Positions 26,775 through 35,867 of a stretch of DNA of 64,000 bases are shown piece by piece (positions within the stretch are counted from its first letter, which is position 1; the number at the start of each line of letters is the position of its first letter). The notes under the pieces are model-generated. The model had not been told where the DNA came from. It did not search any database and worked only from the letters and a program-made list of their open reading frames with translations. The stretch comes from an uncultured Clostridia bacterium (GTDB lineage: Bacteria; Bacillota; Clostridia; Christensenellales; Borkfalkiaceae): contig CALDOZ010000026.1 of NCBI GenBank assembly GCA_937912025.1, positions 1-64,000 on the forward strand. Reading direction: 5' to 3'. Both the position numbers and the translations under genes were made by a program.

Positions 26775-28234
26775 AAAAACTCACCACCAAGATATAATTT
26801 AGATATAATATCGCGTACCGTTTCTTTATCATTAAAGTGAAGTTTAATACCCATAACGTCTTGATAATTTTCAGCACCTTTGCCTGCTATTACTAAAACG
26901 TCGCCTTGAGATAGATGCGTTAAACCGTAACCGATAGCCATATATCTATTTTGAATAGTTATGTATTTACTCGTTTTATCTCTTATGCCCGTTTCTATTT
27001 CTTTAATAATCGAATACGGCTCTTCAAACCTTGGATTATCGCTTGTAATTATTGAAAAATCGGCATATTCCCCAGCAATTTTACCCATTAAACTGCGTTT
27101 TTCTTTATCTCTATTTCCACCGCAACCAAATATTAAATATAATTTGTTTTTACATATTTGTCTAAGCGATGATAAAAGATTTTTAAGACCGTCTGGCGTA
27201 TGAGCGTAATCGACGTAAATATCCGCGCCGTTATAGTTTTCAACGTATTCTAACCTACCGCTTATTTGTTCGGTATCACAAATTGCGTTTACCGCCGTTT
27301 TTAAATTTACACCGAGCGCTAAACACACGGTTATTGCAGATAATGCGTTATAAACGTTAAACTCGCCAAGCAATTTAGTCGTTACAAAGTCAATATCGTC
27401 AAAAGCATTAACGACGAAAGTAGTTTTTGTTGGGGATAGTTTTACTTGAACGGCGAAAACGTCGCTTGGATTATTTAGCCCGTACGATATTACGCTAAGT
27501 TTATTACTTAAAATAATTTCTTTACCGCTATCGTCGTCGGCATTAACTACTGCTAAACGCGCCGAAACGTTATTAAAAACGCTAAGTTTAGTTTTTTTAT
27601 ATTCATCAAAACTTTTAAAATAATCTAAGTGGTCGTGAGTGCAATTTGTAAACACTAATACGTCAAATACCGTACTATAAGCACGTTTTTGACTTATAGC
27701 GTGCGCTGATAATTCCATAACAACGTACTCGATATTTTCGTTAGCCATATCCATAAACGTCTTATTTAGATATATTGCGTCGGGAGTTGTAAGGCTAGGC
27801 TCGATTTTATGCTTGTTGTAAAAAATTCCAAGCGTACCTATTATGCCCACTTTTTTACCAACTTTACTTAAAATATTTTTTATTAAATAAGTAGTACTCG
27901 TTTTGCCGTTCGTTCCAACAACGCCTATTACTTTTACACGCTTTTTATTAGGCTCGTAAAATTTATAAGAAAGTTTAGATATTTCTTTGCGCACGTCATT
28001 AACGGTAATGACGTTATCTAAACAACAATCGTTTTGAGTTATAACTAAGATAGCGCCTTTATTTATCGCTTCTAAAATATAATCGTTTCCGTCAGCCTTT
28101 TCGCCTTTTACGGCAAAAAATACGCTACCTTTTTCAACTTCTTTGCTACTTGTGGTTAAATTTGATATTTCTTCGTTTAAATTATTAACTTTTCCCTTGT
28201 ATTTTAGCCCTTTTATAAACTCAAAAACTTTCAT
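26771..28234 (-). CDS. murE: UDP-N-acetylmuramoyl-L-alanyl-D-glutamate-2,6-diaminopimelate ligase
   Basis: A 487-residue Mur ligase adding the third stem residue. The ATP loop is GVVGTNGKTSTTYLI. The substrate-selecting motif reads SDNPRFEEP, the DNPR form typical of meso-diaminopimelate ligases and not of L-lysine enzymes, so the wall is predicted to be A1-gamma-type meso-DAP peptidoglycan. The carbamylated-lysine region is conserved. It is 9 bases after the PBP gene. Confidence 0.95.
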   Translation of the reverse strand: MKVFEFIKGLKYKGKVNNLNEEISNLTTSSKEVEKGSVFFAVKGEKADGNDYILEAINKGAILVITQNDCCLDNVITVNDVRKEISKLSYKFYEPNKKRVKVIGVVGTNGKTSTTYLIKNILSKVGKKVGIIGTLGIFYNKHKIEPSLTTPDAIYLNKTFMDMANENIEYVVMELSAHAISQKRAYSTVFDVLVFTNCTHDHLDYFKSFDEYKKTKLSVFNNVSARLAVVNADDDSGKEIILSNKLSVISYGLNNPSDVFAVQVKLSPTKTTFVVNAFDDIDFVTTKLLGEFNVYNALSAITVCLALGVNLKTAVNAICDTEQISGRLEYVENYNGADIYVDYAHTPDGLKNLLSSLRQICKNKLYLIFGCGGNRDKEKRSLMGKIAGEYADFSIITSDNPRFEEPYSIIKEIETGIRDKTSKYITIQNRYMAIGYGLTHLSQGDVLVIAGKGAENYQDVMGIKLHFNDKETVRDIISKLYLGGEFF

Positions 28235-28243
28235 AACCTACCT

Positions 28244-29920
28244 TTAAATACTTTTATTTATATTTATTATACCTTCAAAAATTTCTTTGCAAAGTGGCGC
28301 TGCTACCGTTGAACCGTACGTTCCGCCAACAGGCTCGTCAACGATTACAAGGCACATATACGTTGGCTTATTTGACGGAAAAAAACCTATAAAACTCATA
28401 ACGTATTTACCTTGAGCAATTATTCCGTCAACGTACTTTTGCGCCGTTCCCGTTTTACCGCCTACTTTATACCCTTCTATATAACATTGTTTTCCCGAAC
28501 CGTTTGTTACAACGTCTTCAAGATAACTTGCTATAGTTTTTGACGTTTGAGTTGATATTGCGTTTCCGTTAGACTTTATTTCCGTTTTAACGCTTAATTC
28601 TCCACCACTACTATATATTTCTTTTACAAGGTGCGGTGTATAAAGCGTTCCACCGTTAACCGCCGCCGACGTTGCCGTAATTAATTGTAGTGGCGTACAC
28701 GCAATAGTTTGACCAAATGAAATTCTTGCTAAGTCTGACGTTAAAATTGCATTTTTAGGAAGCACCATTCCTTGCGCTTCGCCGTTTAAGTCAATCCCCG
28801 TTACTTTTCCGTAACCAAATGCCGACAAATAGTTATAAAAAACGTCTTTACCAAGTGAAGTTGCAATATCAACGAATATTGGGTTACAACTGTTATTTAA
28901 CGCGCTTGATAAATTTTGGTTAGAATGATTGCCGTTTTTGTGCATTGACCAACACTTAATTTTAGAGCCTTCAACGTATCTAAACCGCGAAGAATTAAAA
29001 ATGTGATTGGGCGAAAAAGCGTTTAAATTACCTTTATTAAACTCTTCAATATTAGCGCTTGCAGTTAACACTTTAAAGGTTGAGCCCGGCTCGTAACTGT
29101 CTGAAATTAAAACGTTACGACCAAGAGCGTTTAAGGTATCTAAATCGTTATAAGGAACTTCGTTTAAATTAAACGACGGGAGCGTACTCATTGCTAAAAT
29201 TTCACCGTTTTGTGGGTTTAGCACTATTGCCGACGCCGATTTTGGAGTGTATTTTTGAATTGCTTTACTTAAAACGCCTTCAGTTATCTGTTGAATTTCG
29301 TAGTCGATTGTAAGTTTTACGTTTAACCCGTCAGTTGCCTTTATGTATTTAGGCGGTTTATTTATATCTACGCCCGTCAAATCGGCTTCGTATAAAATTT
29401 CTCCGTTTATTCCTGATAAATATTTATCATAATATAATTCAAGACCCGAAATACCGTTGCCGTCTTGAGAAGTATAACCAAGCGTTTGGCACAACAATTC
29501 GTTATACGGATAAAGCCTTGTAACGTCGCTAGCAAAATATACTCCGTCTAAATTATGCTCGTAAAGTTTGCTAATTAAGTCTTTAGTAGTATGCTTTACA
29601 ACTTTAATTTCGCTTACCTTAGTTTTTGTAATACGCTCTTTTAATTTTTCTTTGTCGAGCGAAAAAATATTCGATATAACTGTGCAAACTTTATCAACGT
29701 CAGTTACGGCGCGTGGACGTACGAAAACGGTATAAGTTTCTTTACTCGTTGCTAAAACAACGCCGTTTCTGTCAACGACGTCGCCACGACGGGCTAAAAT
29801 GGGCACGTTTCTAGTCCATTGGTCCATTGCTTTTGCTTGCAATTCGTTACCCCAAATTACTTGAACGTAAAAAAGACGAGCAAAAATGAATAAAAAAATA
29901 AAGGTTATTGCGCCAATCAA
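28244..29920 (-). CDS. ftsI: Class B penicillin-binding protein (FtsI/SpoVD family)
   Basis: A 558-residue septal transpeptidase. A single N-terminal membrane anchor (about 2-22) precedes the pedestal domain with RRGDVVDRNG at 45-54, then the transpeptidase domain: active serine S280 in PGSTFK, SCN at 344-346 and KTG at 489-491. The C-terminus stops right after the catalytic fold, so there are no PASTA domains as in SpoVD or PBP2X; that favours the vegetative FtsI role. The start is TTG at 29918-29920 with AAGAGG 9 bases upstream. The frame stays open upstream (RKRLFAL), but no better start codon exists there. Confidence 0.93.
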   Translation of the reverse strand: MIGAITFIFLFIFARLFYVQVIWGNELQAKAMDQWTRNVPILARRGDVVDRNGVVLATSKETYTVFVRPRAVTDVDKVCTVISNIFSLDKEKLKERITKTKVSEIKVVKHTTKDLISKLYEHNLDGVYFASDVTRLYPYNELLCQTLGYTSQDGNGISGLELYYDKYLSGINGEILYEADLTGVDINKPPKYIKATDGLNVKLTIDYEIQQITEGVLSKAIQKYTPKSASAIVLNPQNGEILAMSTLPSFNLNEVPYNDLDTLNALGRNVLISDSYEPGSTFKVLTASANIEEFNKGNLNAFSPNHIFNSSRFRYVEGSKIKCWSMHKNGNHSNQNLSSALNNSCNPIFVDIATSLGKDVFYNYLSAFGYGKVTGIDLNGEAQGMVLPKNAILTSDLARISFGQTIACTPLQLITATSAAVNGGTLYTPHLVKEIYSSGGELSVKTEIKSNGNAISTQTSKTIASYLEDVVTNGSGKQCYIEGYKVGGKTGTAQKYVDGIIAQGKYVMSFIGFFPSNKPTYMCLVIVDEPVGGTYGSTVAAPLCKEIFEGIININKSI

Positions 29921-29976
29921 CGCAAATAACCTCTTTCGTACTAAACTTATTGATATTGTTTTAATAATTTTACCTC

Positions 29977-30555
29977 TTAATTGCCTTCTACCATTCCGTA
30001 TTCTTTTGCTTTTTCAATAATTTTTTCATCATCGCTTGCTTCTTCAAGTTGCATTTTTTTAACTTCAACTTGTTCGTTTAAAGTTTCAACAACGGCGGTT
30101 TTATCGCTAATAATATTATTCATATTATTAAGTAAAGCAGTATTGAATACGATTAAAATTGAAAGCGCTATAATTATTGCGCTAAAAAGCATTACGAGCG
30201 CTTTTGCTCCACCTCTTACCTTAGACGTTGTTTGATATTCAGCGTCAACCGCTCTAAAATCACTATATATCTCGTCCTTAGTAAAATTTTTAAACTGCAT
30301 AGTAGTAACCGACGGCTTATCGTCAACGAAAGTTCTTTGGTAAACGTCAGACGTCGTTGTATCAGTCGTAGTCGTATTATAATTTATAATTCTATCGAAA
30401 TTACCACGAATACGAGAATTAAATTCTCTTTCTTCGTCGCTTACAACAGTTGTAGTGGTAGCGTCAACGGGTTTATTTACCGTAACGGTTGTACCTTCAA
30501 ATTCATCTACAAAGGTGTTTCTTTCAGTTATAAGTGAATTTCTATAGTTATTCAT
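29977..30555 (-). CDS. ftsL: FtsL-like divisome protein with long Thr-rich N-terminus
   Basis: A 192-residue bitopic protein in the ftsL position. Residues 1 to about 110 are hydrophilic and low in complexity, with several runs of threonine (ATTTTVV, NTTTTDTTTS). One membrane span (about 117-138) is followed by a 40-residue leucine-zipper-like coiled coil (SDKTAVVETLNEQVEVKKMQ). FtsL pairs with FtsB through such a coiled coil and activates FtsW-FtsI. The identification rests on topology and position, since FtsL is poorly conserved. The cytoplasmic extension is unusually long, about 110 residues against 20-40 in typical FtsL. Confidence 0.78.
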   Translation of the reverse strand: MNNYRNSLITERNTFVDEFEGTTVTVNKPVDATTTTVVSDEEREFNSRIRGNFDRIINYNTTTTDTTTSDVYQRTFVDDKPSVTTMQFKNFTKDEIYSDFRAVDAEYQTTSKVRGGAKALVMLFSAIIIALSILIVFNTALLNNMNNIISDKTAVVETLNEQVEVKKMQLEEASDDEKIIEKAKEYGMVEGN

Positions 30556-30587
30556 ATTATTACCTGCCCTTATTTATTCAAAGTTAG

Positions 30588-31514
30588 TTAAATTTTTTCA
30601 GCAATTCTAAGTTTAGCGCACTTAGAACGCGAGTTTTCTTGCATTTCTTTTTCGCTTGCAATAATAGGTTTATTTGTTATTACTTTAAGCGTTTGTTTTC
30701 TATTGCATACGCACGGAAATCTTTTATCGCAAATACACGCCGTTTGATAATCTTTAAATACGTTTTTTACAATTCTATCTTCTAAACTGTGGAATGATAT
30801 TATTGCAATTCTTCCGCCTTTATTAAGTTTATCTACCATATCGCGTATAGCCTCTTCAAGCCCGTCAAGTTCTTCGTTGACGGCTATTCTTATTGCTTGA
30901 AAAGTCTTTTTCGCCGAGTGTGTATCGCGTCTAAATTTAAATGGGATTGACTTATCGCAAATTTCAATAAGTTCACCCGTTGTTTCAATAGGTTTTACTT
31001 TTCTGCTTTCGCAAATATTTTTTGCAATAACTCCTGCAAATTTTTCTTCTCCGTAAGTAGAGAGTATATATCTCAACTTTTCTTCAGCATAAGTATTTAC
31101 AAGTTCGTAAGCGGAAAAGTCTTTTGTTCTATCCATTCTCATATCAAGGCGTACTTCGTTAGACATATACGAAAAACCGCGCTCGCGATTGTCAAGTTGG
31201 TACGAACTAACGCCTAAATCAAGCAAAACTCCGTCAACACCAAACACGCCTAAATTATTAGTTATGGTTTTAAAATTTTTAAAATTATCGTGAATTAAAG
31301 TAAATCTACCTTCAAACTCGCTCAATCGTTGACGGGCTACGTCGATTGCGTCTTGATCGCGGTCAGTTGCAATAAGCGTAACTTCTTCCCTTTTTAAAAT
31401 TTGGTAAGAATGACCTGCGCCACCGCACGTTCCGTCAAAATAAACTCCGCCTTTTTTAAGGTTTAACCCCTCAATACACTCGTTTAGCATAACGGGTTTA
31501 TGCGCAAATTCCAT
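30588..31514 (-). CDS. rsmH: 16S rRNA (cytosine-1402-N4)-methyltransferase
   Basis: A 308-residue SAM-dependent methyltransferase modifying C1402 in the ribosomal P site. HKPVMLNECIEGL opens the protein; FDGTCGGAGHSYQIL is the SAM motif; LLDLGVSSYQLD and ISFHSLEDRIVK are family signatures. Its start overlaps the mraZ stop by one base, which is the standard mraZ-rsmH pairing. Confidence 0.96.
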   Translation of the reverse strand: MEFAHKPVMLNECIEGLNLKKGGVYFDGTCGGAGHSYQILKREEVTLIATDRDQDAIDVARQRLSEFEGRFTLIHDNFKNFKTITNNLGVFGVDGVLLDLGVSSYQLDNRERGFSYMSNEVRLDMRMDRTKDFSAYELVNTYAEEKLRYILSTYGEEKFAGVIAKNICESRKVKPIETTGELIEICDKSIPFKFRRDTHSAKKTFQAIRIAVNEELDGLEEAIRDMVDKLNKGGRIAIISFHSLEDRIVKNVFKDYQTACICDKRFPCVCNRKQTLKVITNKPIIASEKEMQENSRSKCAKLRIAEKI

Positions 31515-31942
31515 TACTTAATACTTCCTTTAAGAAATTGAATACGCTCTTGGTGAGTTTTTTTGCTCTTGATACGCTCGCGCTCGTCTTTAGAATAAAT
31601 ATCAATACGGTCAACCATACCGATTGATACAACGTCTTTACTAATACCGGCGTATTCACGGAGTGTTTTCGGTAAAACTACTCTACCTTGTCCGTCTTCG
31701 TCGCCAGGAAAAACGCTACCGAAAATGTTAGCGAGTTCTTCTTGCGCTTCAATATCAAGGTCGCTTATACCTTCGAACTGCTTAACGAACTTTTCCATAT
31801 TTTCGGCTGGGTAAATACTAATGCACTTAGAATTACCCATAACGAAAAAGTATCCGTTTTTGAGTTCCGCCTTGAATTTCGACGGTATTCTTATTCTGTT
31901 TTTAGCGTCGACTTGATGGTCGTACTCACCAAATAACATCAT
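31514..31942 (-). CDS. mraZ: Transcriptional regulator MraZ
   Basis: A 142-residue MraZ with two AbrB-like SpoVT half-domains: GEYDHQVDAKNRIRIP at residues 5-20 and the second DxxGR motif as DEDGQGRVVLPKTLREYAG. MraZ forms rings that bind direct repeats upstream of its own gene and regulate the dcw cluster. The operator is visible here (31991-32030), overlapping the -35 element. GGGAG lies upstream of the ATG pair; either ATG may be used. Confidence 0.95.
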   Translation of the reverse strand: MMLFGEYDHQVDAKNRIRIPSKFKAELKNGYFFVMGNSKCISIYPAENMEKFVKQFEGISDLDIEAQEELANIFGSVFPGDEDGQGRVVLPKTLREYAGISKDVVSIGMVDRIDIYSKDERERIKSKKTHQERIQFLKGSIK

Positions 31943-31972
31943 AAAATAGAGTTCTCCCGTTTTAATGATTAC

Positions 31973-32001
31973 ATTCTAACACATTTTTTGGTAACTTGCA
32001 A
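31973..32001 (-). promoter_or_regulatory. mraZ/dcw promoter
   Basis: Minus strand TTGCAA (31996-32001), exactly 17 bases, then TAGAAT (31973-31978). The -35 element is embedded in the MraZ repeat array, so MraZ binding should compete with RNA polymerase. Confidence 0.8.
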
Positions 32002-32030
32002 CCACTTTTAGTAACTTTTTGTAACTTTTT
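31991..32030 (-). promoter_or_regulatory. MraZ operator: four 10-bp direct repeats
   Basis: On the minus strand four consecutive 10-base units read AAAAAGTTAC twice, then TAAAAGTGGT, then TGCAAGTTAC. The shared core is AAGTTAC or AAGTGGT at an exact 10-bp period. This fits known MraZ boxes (AAAGTG-like direct repeats with 10-bp periodicity in front of mraZ). It implies autoregulation of the division and cell-wall cluster. Confidence 0.8.
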
Positions 32031-32052
32031 TTAAAAAATTTTGTTTTTGCAA

Positions 32053-32085
32053 TAAAAAAAAGACTGTTTTTATTAAAAAGCAGTC
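32053..32085 (-). terminator. Intrinsic terminator after murI
   Basis: GACTG/CAGTC plus TTTTT/AAAAA pairing around an AAT loop, followed by a long T-run on the minus strand. The stem starts within the murI stop codon and insulates the mraZ promoter. Confidence 0.8.
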
Positions 32086-32869
32086 ATTTAAATATTTTAG
32101 AATATACAATTTTATTGTATTTTGCATTGTTACCAATAAAAAATATTGTGTTTTTGCTATTTTTAACCTTTAAAGGTAAAAAATTGTTAAAGTGGTCATA
32201 AGTTACTCGATTATTGTTAAATTTACTATTTTTTTGTACGTTTATAGCGTTTTTTATATCTAAAAGGGCTTGATTAAACCCGTCGGTTACTACGGCGTTT
32301 TCAAAAACGCTTTGAATTTCGTTTTTTATAAAGTTATAGTGAGTGCAACCTAAAATAACTTCGCTAACCTTTTTATCTATTAGCGCTAAGTCGAGTTTAT
32401 AATGAATTTTATCTTTAAAAAATATAAACCGCTCAATTTCTTTTGCTAAAAACGGTAACGGCAAAACTTTACTTTTTTCAAAATTATTTTTAACGTAACT
32501 ACTGTTTGCGGTATTTTGCGTACAAAGCAAAATATAATTAGCGTTTGACGGCTTGTTTGGAACTATCCCAGTAAGTGCTACTCCGCTACTAATAACCAAA
32601 TTATCTTTTTTGATATCTTCAAGAATTGTGGTTGATAACGTATTACAAGCAAACGTTATAATTTTTGCGCCTAAACTAATTAGCGTTTTAACGTTTAATT
32701 TTGCAAGGTTAATTAGTTCTTCCCTGCTTTTATTTCCGTAAGGTGCGTTTAAGTTGTCGCCTAAATACAAAAAATTATAGTCACTAAAAGTTTTTACCGC
32801 TTTATTTAATAAAGTTAAGCCACCAATACCGCTATCGTAAAAAGCAATTATATCTTTATTAGTTTTCAT
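32084..32869 (-). CDS. murI: Glutamate racemase
   Basis: A 261-residue cofactor-independent racemase making D-Glu for MurD. The paired catalytic regions are visible: FYDSGIGGLTLL at the start, YLGDNLNAPYG, the first catalytic Cys in TFACNTLSTT and the second in ILGCTHYNF. The length is normal. It lies just upstream of the dcw cluster on the same strand but is separated by a terminator, so it is expressed separately. Confidence 0.93.
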   Translation of the reverse strand: MKTNKDIIAFYDSGIGGLTLLNKAVKTFSDYNFLYLGDNLNAPYGNKSREELINLAKLNVKTLISLGAKIITFACNTLSTTILEDIKKDNLVISSGVALTGIVPNKPSNANYILLCTQNTANSSYVKNNFEKSKVLPLPFLAKEIERFIFFKDKIHYKLDLALIDKKVSEVILGCTHYNFIKNEIQSVFENAVVTDGFNQALLDIKNAINVQKNSKFNNNRVTYDHFNNFLPLKVKNSKNTIFFIGNNAKYNKIVYSKIFK

Positions 32870-33003
32870 TTTACATTATACGCAAGTATTTTAAAAAACT
32901 TTACCTTTGTAGTTTAAATATTTTATTTAACGCGAAGAATATTAAAATTTTTAAAGTGCAAATAAAAAATGTTTGTAATTATCAAAAAATGCCTAAAAAA
33001 AAG

Positions 33004-33032
33004 TTGCAACTTTATTAAAACTGTGCTAAAAT
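33004..33032 (+). promoter_or_regulatory. rpsT promoter
   Basis: TTGCAA (33004-33009), 17-base spacer, TAAAAT (33027-33032). AAAGGAG lies 7 bases before the rpsT ATG. Confidence 0.8.
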
Positions 33033-33071
33033 AACCATAGTTTATTAAGTCATACATTAAAAGGAGTCATT

Positions 33072-33344
33072 ATGCCTAACATTAAATCGGCTAAAAAGCG
33101 TGTTCTTGTAATTAACAAGAAAACTGAAATCAACAAAAGTGCTAAATCTGAAATTAAAACTATCATTAGAAATATGAAAGCTTTACTTGACGCTGGCGAC
33201 GTTGAAGGCGCTGAAAAAGCAATGCCTGCAACTATGTCTGCTATTGATAAAGCAGTTACTAAAGGCATTTTTGCTAAAAACACCGCTGCTAACAAAAAGA
33301 GCGGTCTTCAAGTTAGACTTAACGCTTTAAAAGCATCTAAGTAA
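33072..33344 (+). CDS. rpsT: 30S ribosomal protein S20
   Basis: A 90-residue bS20, strongly basic and helical: MPNIKSAKKRVLVINKK at the start, then alternating Ala/Lys helices and GIFAKNTAANKKSGLQVRLN. It binds the 5' domain and helix 44 of 16S rRNA. Monocistronic, with a promoter at 33004 and a terminator at 33361. Confidence 0.96.
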   Translation: MPNIKSAKKRVLVINKKTEINKSAKSEIKTIIRNMKALLDAGDVEGAEKAMPATMSAIDKAVTKGIFAKNTAANKKSGLQVRLNALKASK

Positions 33345-33360
33345 TTAAAAAAGAATTTAA

Positions 33361-33386
33361 GGGTTACCAAGTGGTAACCCTTTTTT
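33361..33386 (+). terminator. Intrinsic terminator after rpsT
   Basis: GGGTTACC, AAGT loop, GGTAACCC, then TTTTTT. Confidence 0.92.
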
Positions 33387-33423
33387 CCGTGAATAGCATA
33401 TTTATTATTTTTAAAATAATTAT

Positions 33424-33448
33424 ACCCCGTTTAAAAACTAAACGGGGT
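33424..33448 (-). terminator. Intrinsic terminator after the GH2 gene
   Basis: ACCCCGTTTA paired with TAAACGGGGT around AAAAC; AT-rich sequence follows on the minus strand. Confidence 0.85.
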
Positions 33449-33463
33449 TAATTTTATTAGTTA

Positions 33464-35716
33464 TTATTTTTTCTTTTTGTCTTTAGGACGTTTAATTTTG
33501 TTAAGTTTAGCGTTGATATCAAGAAGTTGTTCTTTTGTAAAGTTAATACCCATAGTACCAATCATACCTGCTAAACGAAGGAAAGTAAATCCGCCCATCA
33601 TTTGCATCATACTATCGTTAATTTCAAAGCCCATAACTTTTTCGCCTTTTTTAGGCATCATTTTAGCAAACAATCCGGCAAATAATAATTTACCTTGAAG
33701 CGTTGACATAATAGTCGCCATAGTATCGTTAATAGAAAGGTGACCTTCAACTTCAGTAATATCAAACCAGTTTAAAATAGCGCTCTTTTCTTTAAGACGG
33801 TATGCTTCGTTGAACACTTCAACTTTATTAATCTTACTTTCGTCTTTATATTCGCCCGCCACCGCAACGAGTTTAGTTTCGCCTTCGTTTTTAACGTCAA
33901 AATAGAAGAAATGGTCTTCGGCGCTCTTTTTACCAAGACTTACGCCGTTAGCAAAAAGTTCAACTTCAGGCAAGTTAGAGTATACCGTAATTTTTGTTAC
34001 GTCTTCTACCCTATCAATATAACGTTTTCCGCAAAGATGAACGAAAGGCTCGTCTGAAAGCCACGCTTTATAAGCGTAGAAAGAGTCTTTTTTGTATTTA
34101 CGGTCAAACGTCATTAAACCTTTATGGTTTTGACCGTTTTCGCCACCTTCAGAACGCGCGTCAGCGCCAAAGTCAAACATATTCCAAACGTGAGTAGCCC
34201 AAATATATTTACGAGTGAATAATTGTTTGATTAGTTCTTCGTGGTAGAATGCTTGATATTCTTCGGTATAGTCGCCTTGAATAGGTTTAGAAGTATGCCA
34301 ATTAAGCGCTTCACATCCGTATTCAGAACATCCAATAGGAATATTTGGCCATTTAGCGTGGAATTTATCAAACCAAGGACCGTTCATAGTAGTATCGCCA
34401 CCATACCAACCAAAATAGTGGTTATACGATACAAGGTCAGGAATTTGAAGGTAAGGACTATCCATTCCAGTTGGAGAAACAACGGCAATAGTAGTTAAAC
34501 GAGTTTTGTCCATATCGTGAACAAGGTTGTTTAAAATTTTGTGATTTTCAAGAAGGTCTGGGTCTTTATCGCCCTTCATTGTAATTTCGTTAGACAAGCC
34601 CCAGCACACTATTGACGTATGGTTATAATTTTGAACGATAAGTTCTTTCATTTGAGAAATCGTGTTTTCCCTACCGTTTGGCATATGTTGAGAAATATAA
34701 GGAATTTCCGCCCAAATTACAAGACCTTTTTCGTCGCATAAGTCGTAGAAATATTGCGCGTGTTGATAGTGCGCAAGACGTATTGTAGTTGCGCCAACTT
34801 CCATAATAAGGTCAATATCTTCTTCGTGATGACAAGGAAGTAAAGCGTTGCCAATGCCCCATCTATCTTGGTGACGAGAAACGCCACGGAGCGGATATTC
34901 TTCACCGTTTAATATAAAACCGTTTTCAGGGTCAACTTTAAAGGTACGGCAACCAAATCGAGTTGAAACGCTATCTATAACGTTTTCGCCGTCTAACAAC
35001 TCAACCGTCATAGTGTAAAGATACGGGTCTTTACGGCCGTGCCAAAGGTGTACGTTTTCAATAGTTAAAGTGCATTTATCGCCACCAACTTCACTTGCTA
35101 TAACGTTATTTTCTTTATCTATAATAGTATATTTAATAGTTTGCGAGTCAAGTTTATTAGTTACCCAAACTTGAGTTTCAACGTTTGCATTTTTGCCGTC
35201 TACTATTGGAGTAACGGCTATACCTTTACCACCAAAATATTCTAAGTCGAAGTGGCTGTTGTTTACGGCGATAATATTAACGTCACGATACAAACCACCG
35301 TAGAAAGTAAAATCGGCTACTTGCGGATAAACCCTATCGTTAGGAGCGTTATCAACGGCAATAATAATCATATTATCACGAACTAATTCGTTTGTGATAT
35401 CAACGCGCCAAGTAGAATAGCCACCGTCGTGATGAGCGAGTTTTTTACCGTTAACGTAAACGTCGGCAGATGAGTTCGCACCGTTTAATTCAAGATAATA
35501 TTTATCTGCCGTAGGCAAATCCATTTTATCTAATTTTTTAGCGTAATAACAAGTGCCACGATATAAATCGTTGCCACCGTCTTGACCGTCAATAGCGTTC
35601 CAAGTATGCGGAAGGTTTACAAAATACCAATCCTTAGGGTTTATTTCGGTTGGTAAATTTTCACCAATCGTTTTAGAGAACGCCCATTTAGCATTGAAAT
35701 TAATAATTTCTCTCAT
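33464..35716 (-). CDS. Glycoside hydrolase family 2 enzyme (beta-galactosidase/glucuronidase-like)
   Basis: A 750-residue GH2: an N-terminal jelly-roll sugar-binding domain (about 1-170, with GANSSADVYVNGK), an Ig-like domain (about 175-265), then the TIM barrel. The acid/base is E377 in CWGLSNEI and the nucleophile is E465 in IGCSEYG. GVSRHQDRW (279-287) is the usual active-site entry strand. No signal peptide, so it is cytoplasmic. The last 110 residues are odd: a methionine-rich helical region (MMPKKGEKVMG, MMQMMGGF) and a lysine tail, not a known CBM. The symporter gene upstream suggests import followed by hydrolysis of a beta-galactoside, glucuronide or similar. Confidence 0.9.
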   Translation of the reverse strand: MREIINFNAKWAFSKTIGENLPTEINPKDWYFVNLPHTWNAIDGQDGGNDLYRGTCYYAKKLDKMDLPTADKYYLELNGANSSADVYVNGKKLAHHDGGYSTWRVDITNELVRDNMIIIAVDNAPNDRVYPQVADFTFYGGLYRDVNIIAVNNSHFDLEYFGGKGIAVTPIVDGKNANVETQVWVTNKLDSQTIKYTIIDKENNVIASEVGGDKCTLTIENVHLWHGRKDPYLYTMTVELLDGENVIDSVSTRFGCRTFKVDPENGFILNGEEYPLRGVSRHQDRWGIGNALLPCHHEEDIDLIMEVGATTIRLAHYQHAQYFYDLCDEKGLVIWAEIPYISQHMPNGRENTISQMKELIVQNYNHTSIVCWGLSNEITMKGDKDPDLLENHKILNNLVHDMDKTRLTTIAVVSPTGMDSPYLQIPDLVSYNHYFGWYGGDTTMNGPWFDKFHAKWPNIPIGCSEYGCEALNWHTSKPIQGDYTEEYQAFYHEELIKQLFTRKYIWATHVWNMFDFGADARSEGGENGQNHKGLMTFDRKYKKDSFYAYKAWLSDEPFVHLCGKRYIDRVEDVTKITVYSNLPEVELFANGVSLGKKSAEDHFFYFDVKNEGETKLVAVAGEYKDESKINKVEVFNEAYRLKEKSAILNWFDITEVEGHLSINDTMATIMSTLQGKLLFAGLFAKMMPKKGEKVMGFEINDSMMQMMGGFTFLRLAGMIGTMGINFTKEQLLDINAKLNKIKRPKDKKKK

Positions 35717-35755
35717 ATAGTCTCCTTAAAATTTCACTTAGTTTTCATACATTTA

Positions 35756-35782
35756 AAATGTTCGGCAAATTGCCGAACATTT
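35756..35782 (-). terminator. Intrinsic terminator between symporter and GH2 genes
   Basis: AAATGTTCGGCA and its perfect complement surround an AAT loop. A second small hairpin (CGACGAA/TTCGTCG) lies near 35825-35843. Together they suggest that the GH2 gene is not simply read through from the symporter gene. Confidence 0.75.
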
Positions 35783-35867
35783 ATTCTATACCGATTAATA
35801 TTCGGCTATTTTGTTGTTATTTACTCGACGAAAATACTTCGTCGGGTTTTATTAATAATAGCAATTA

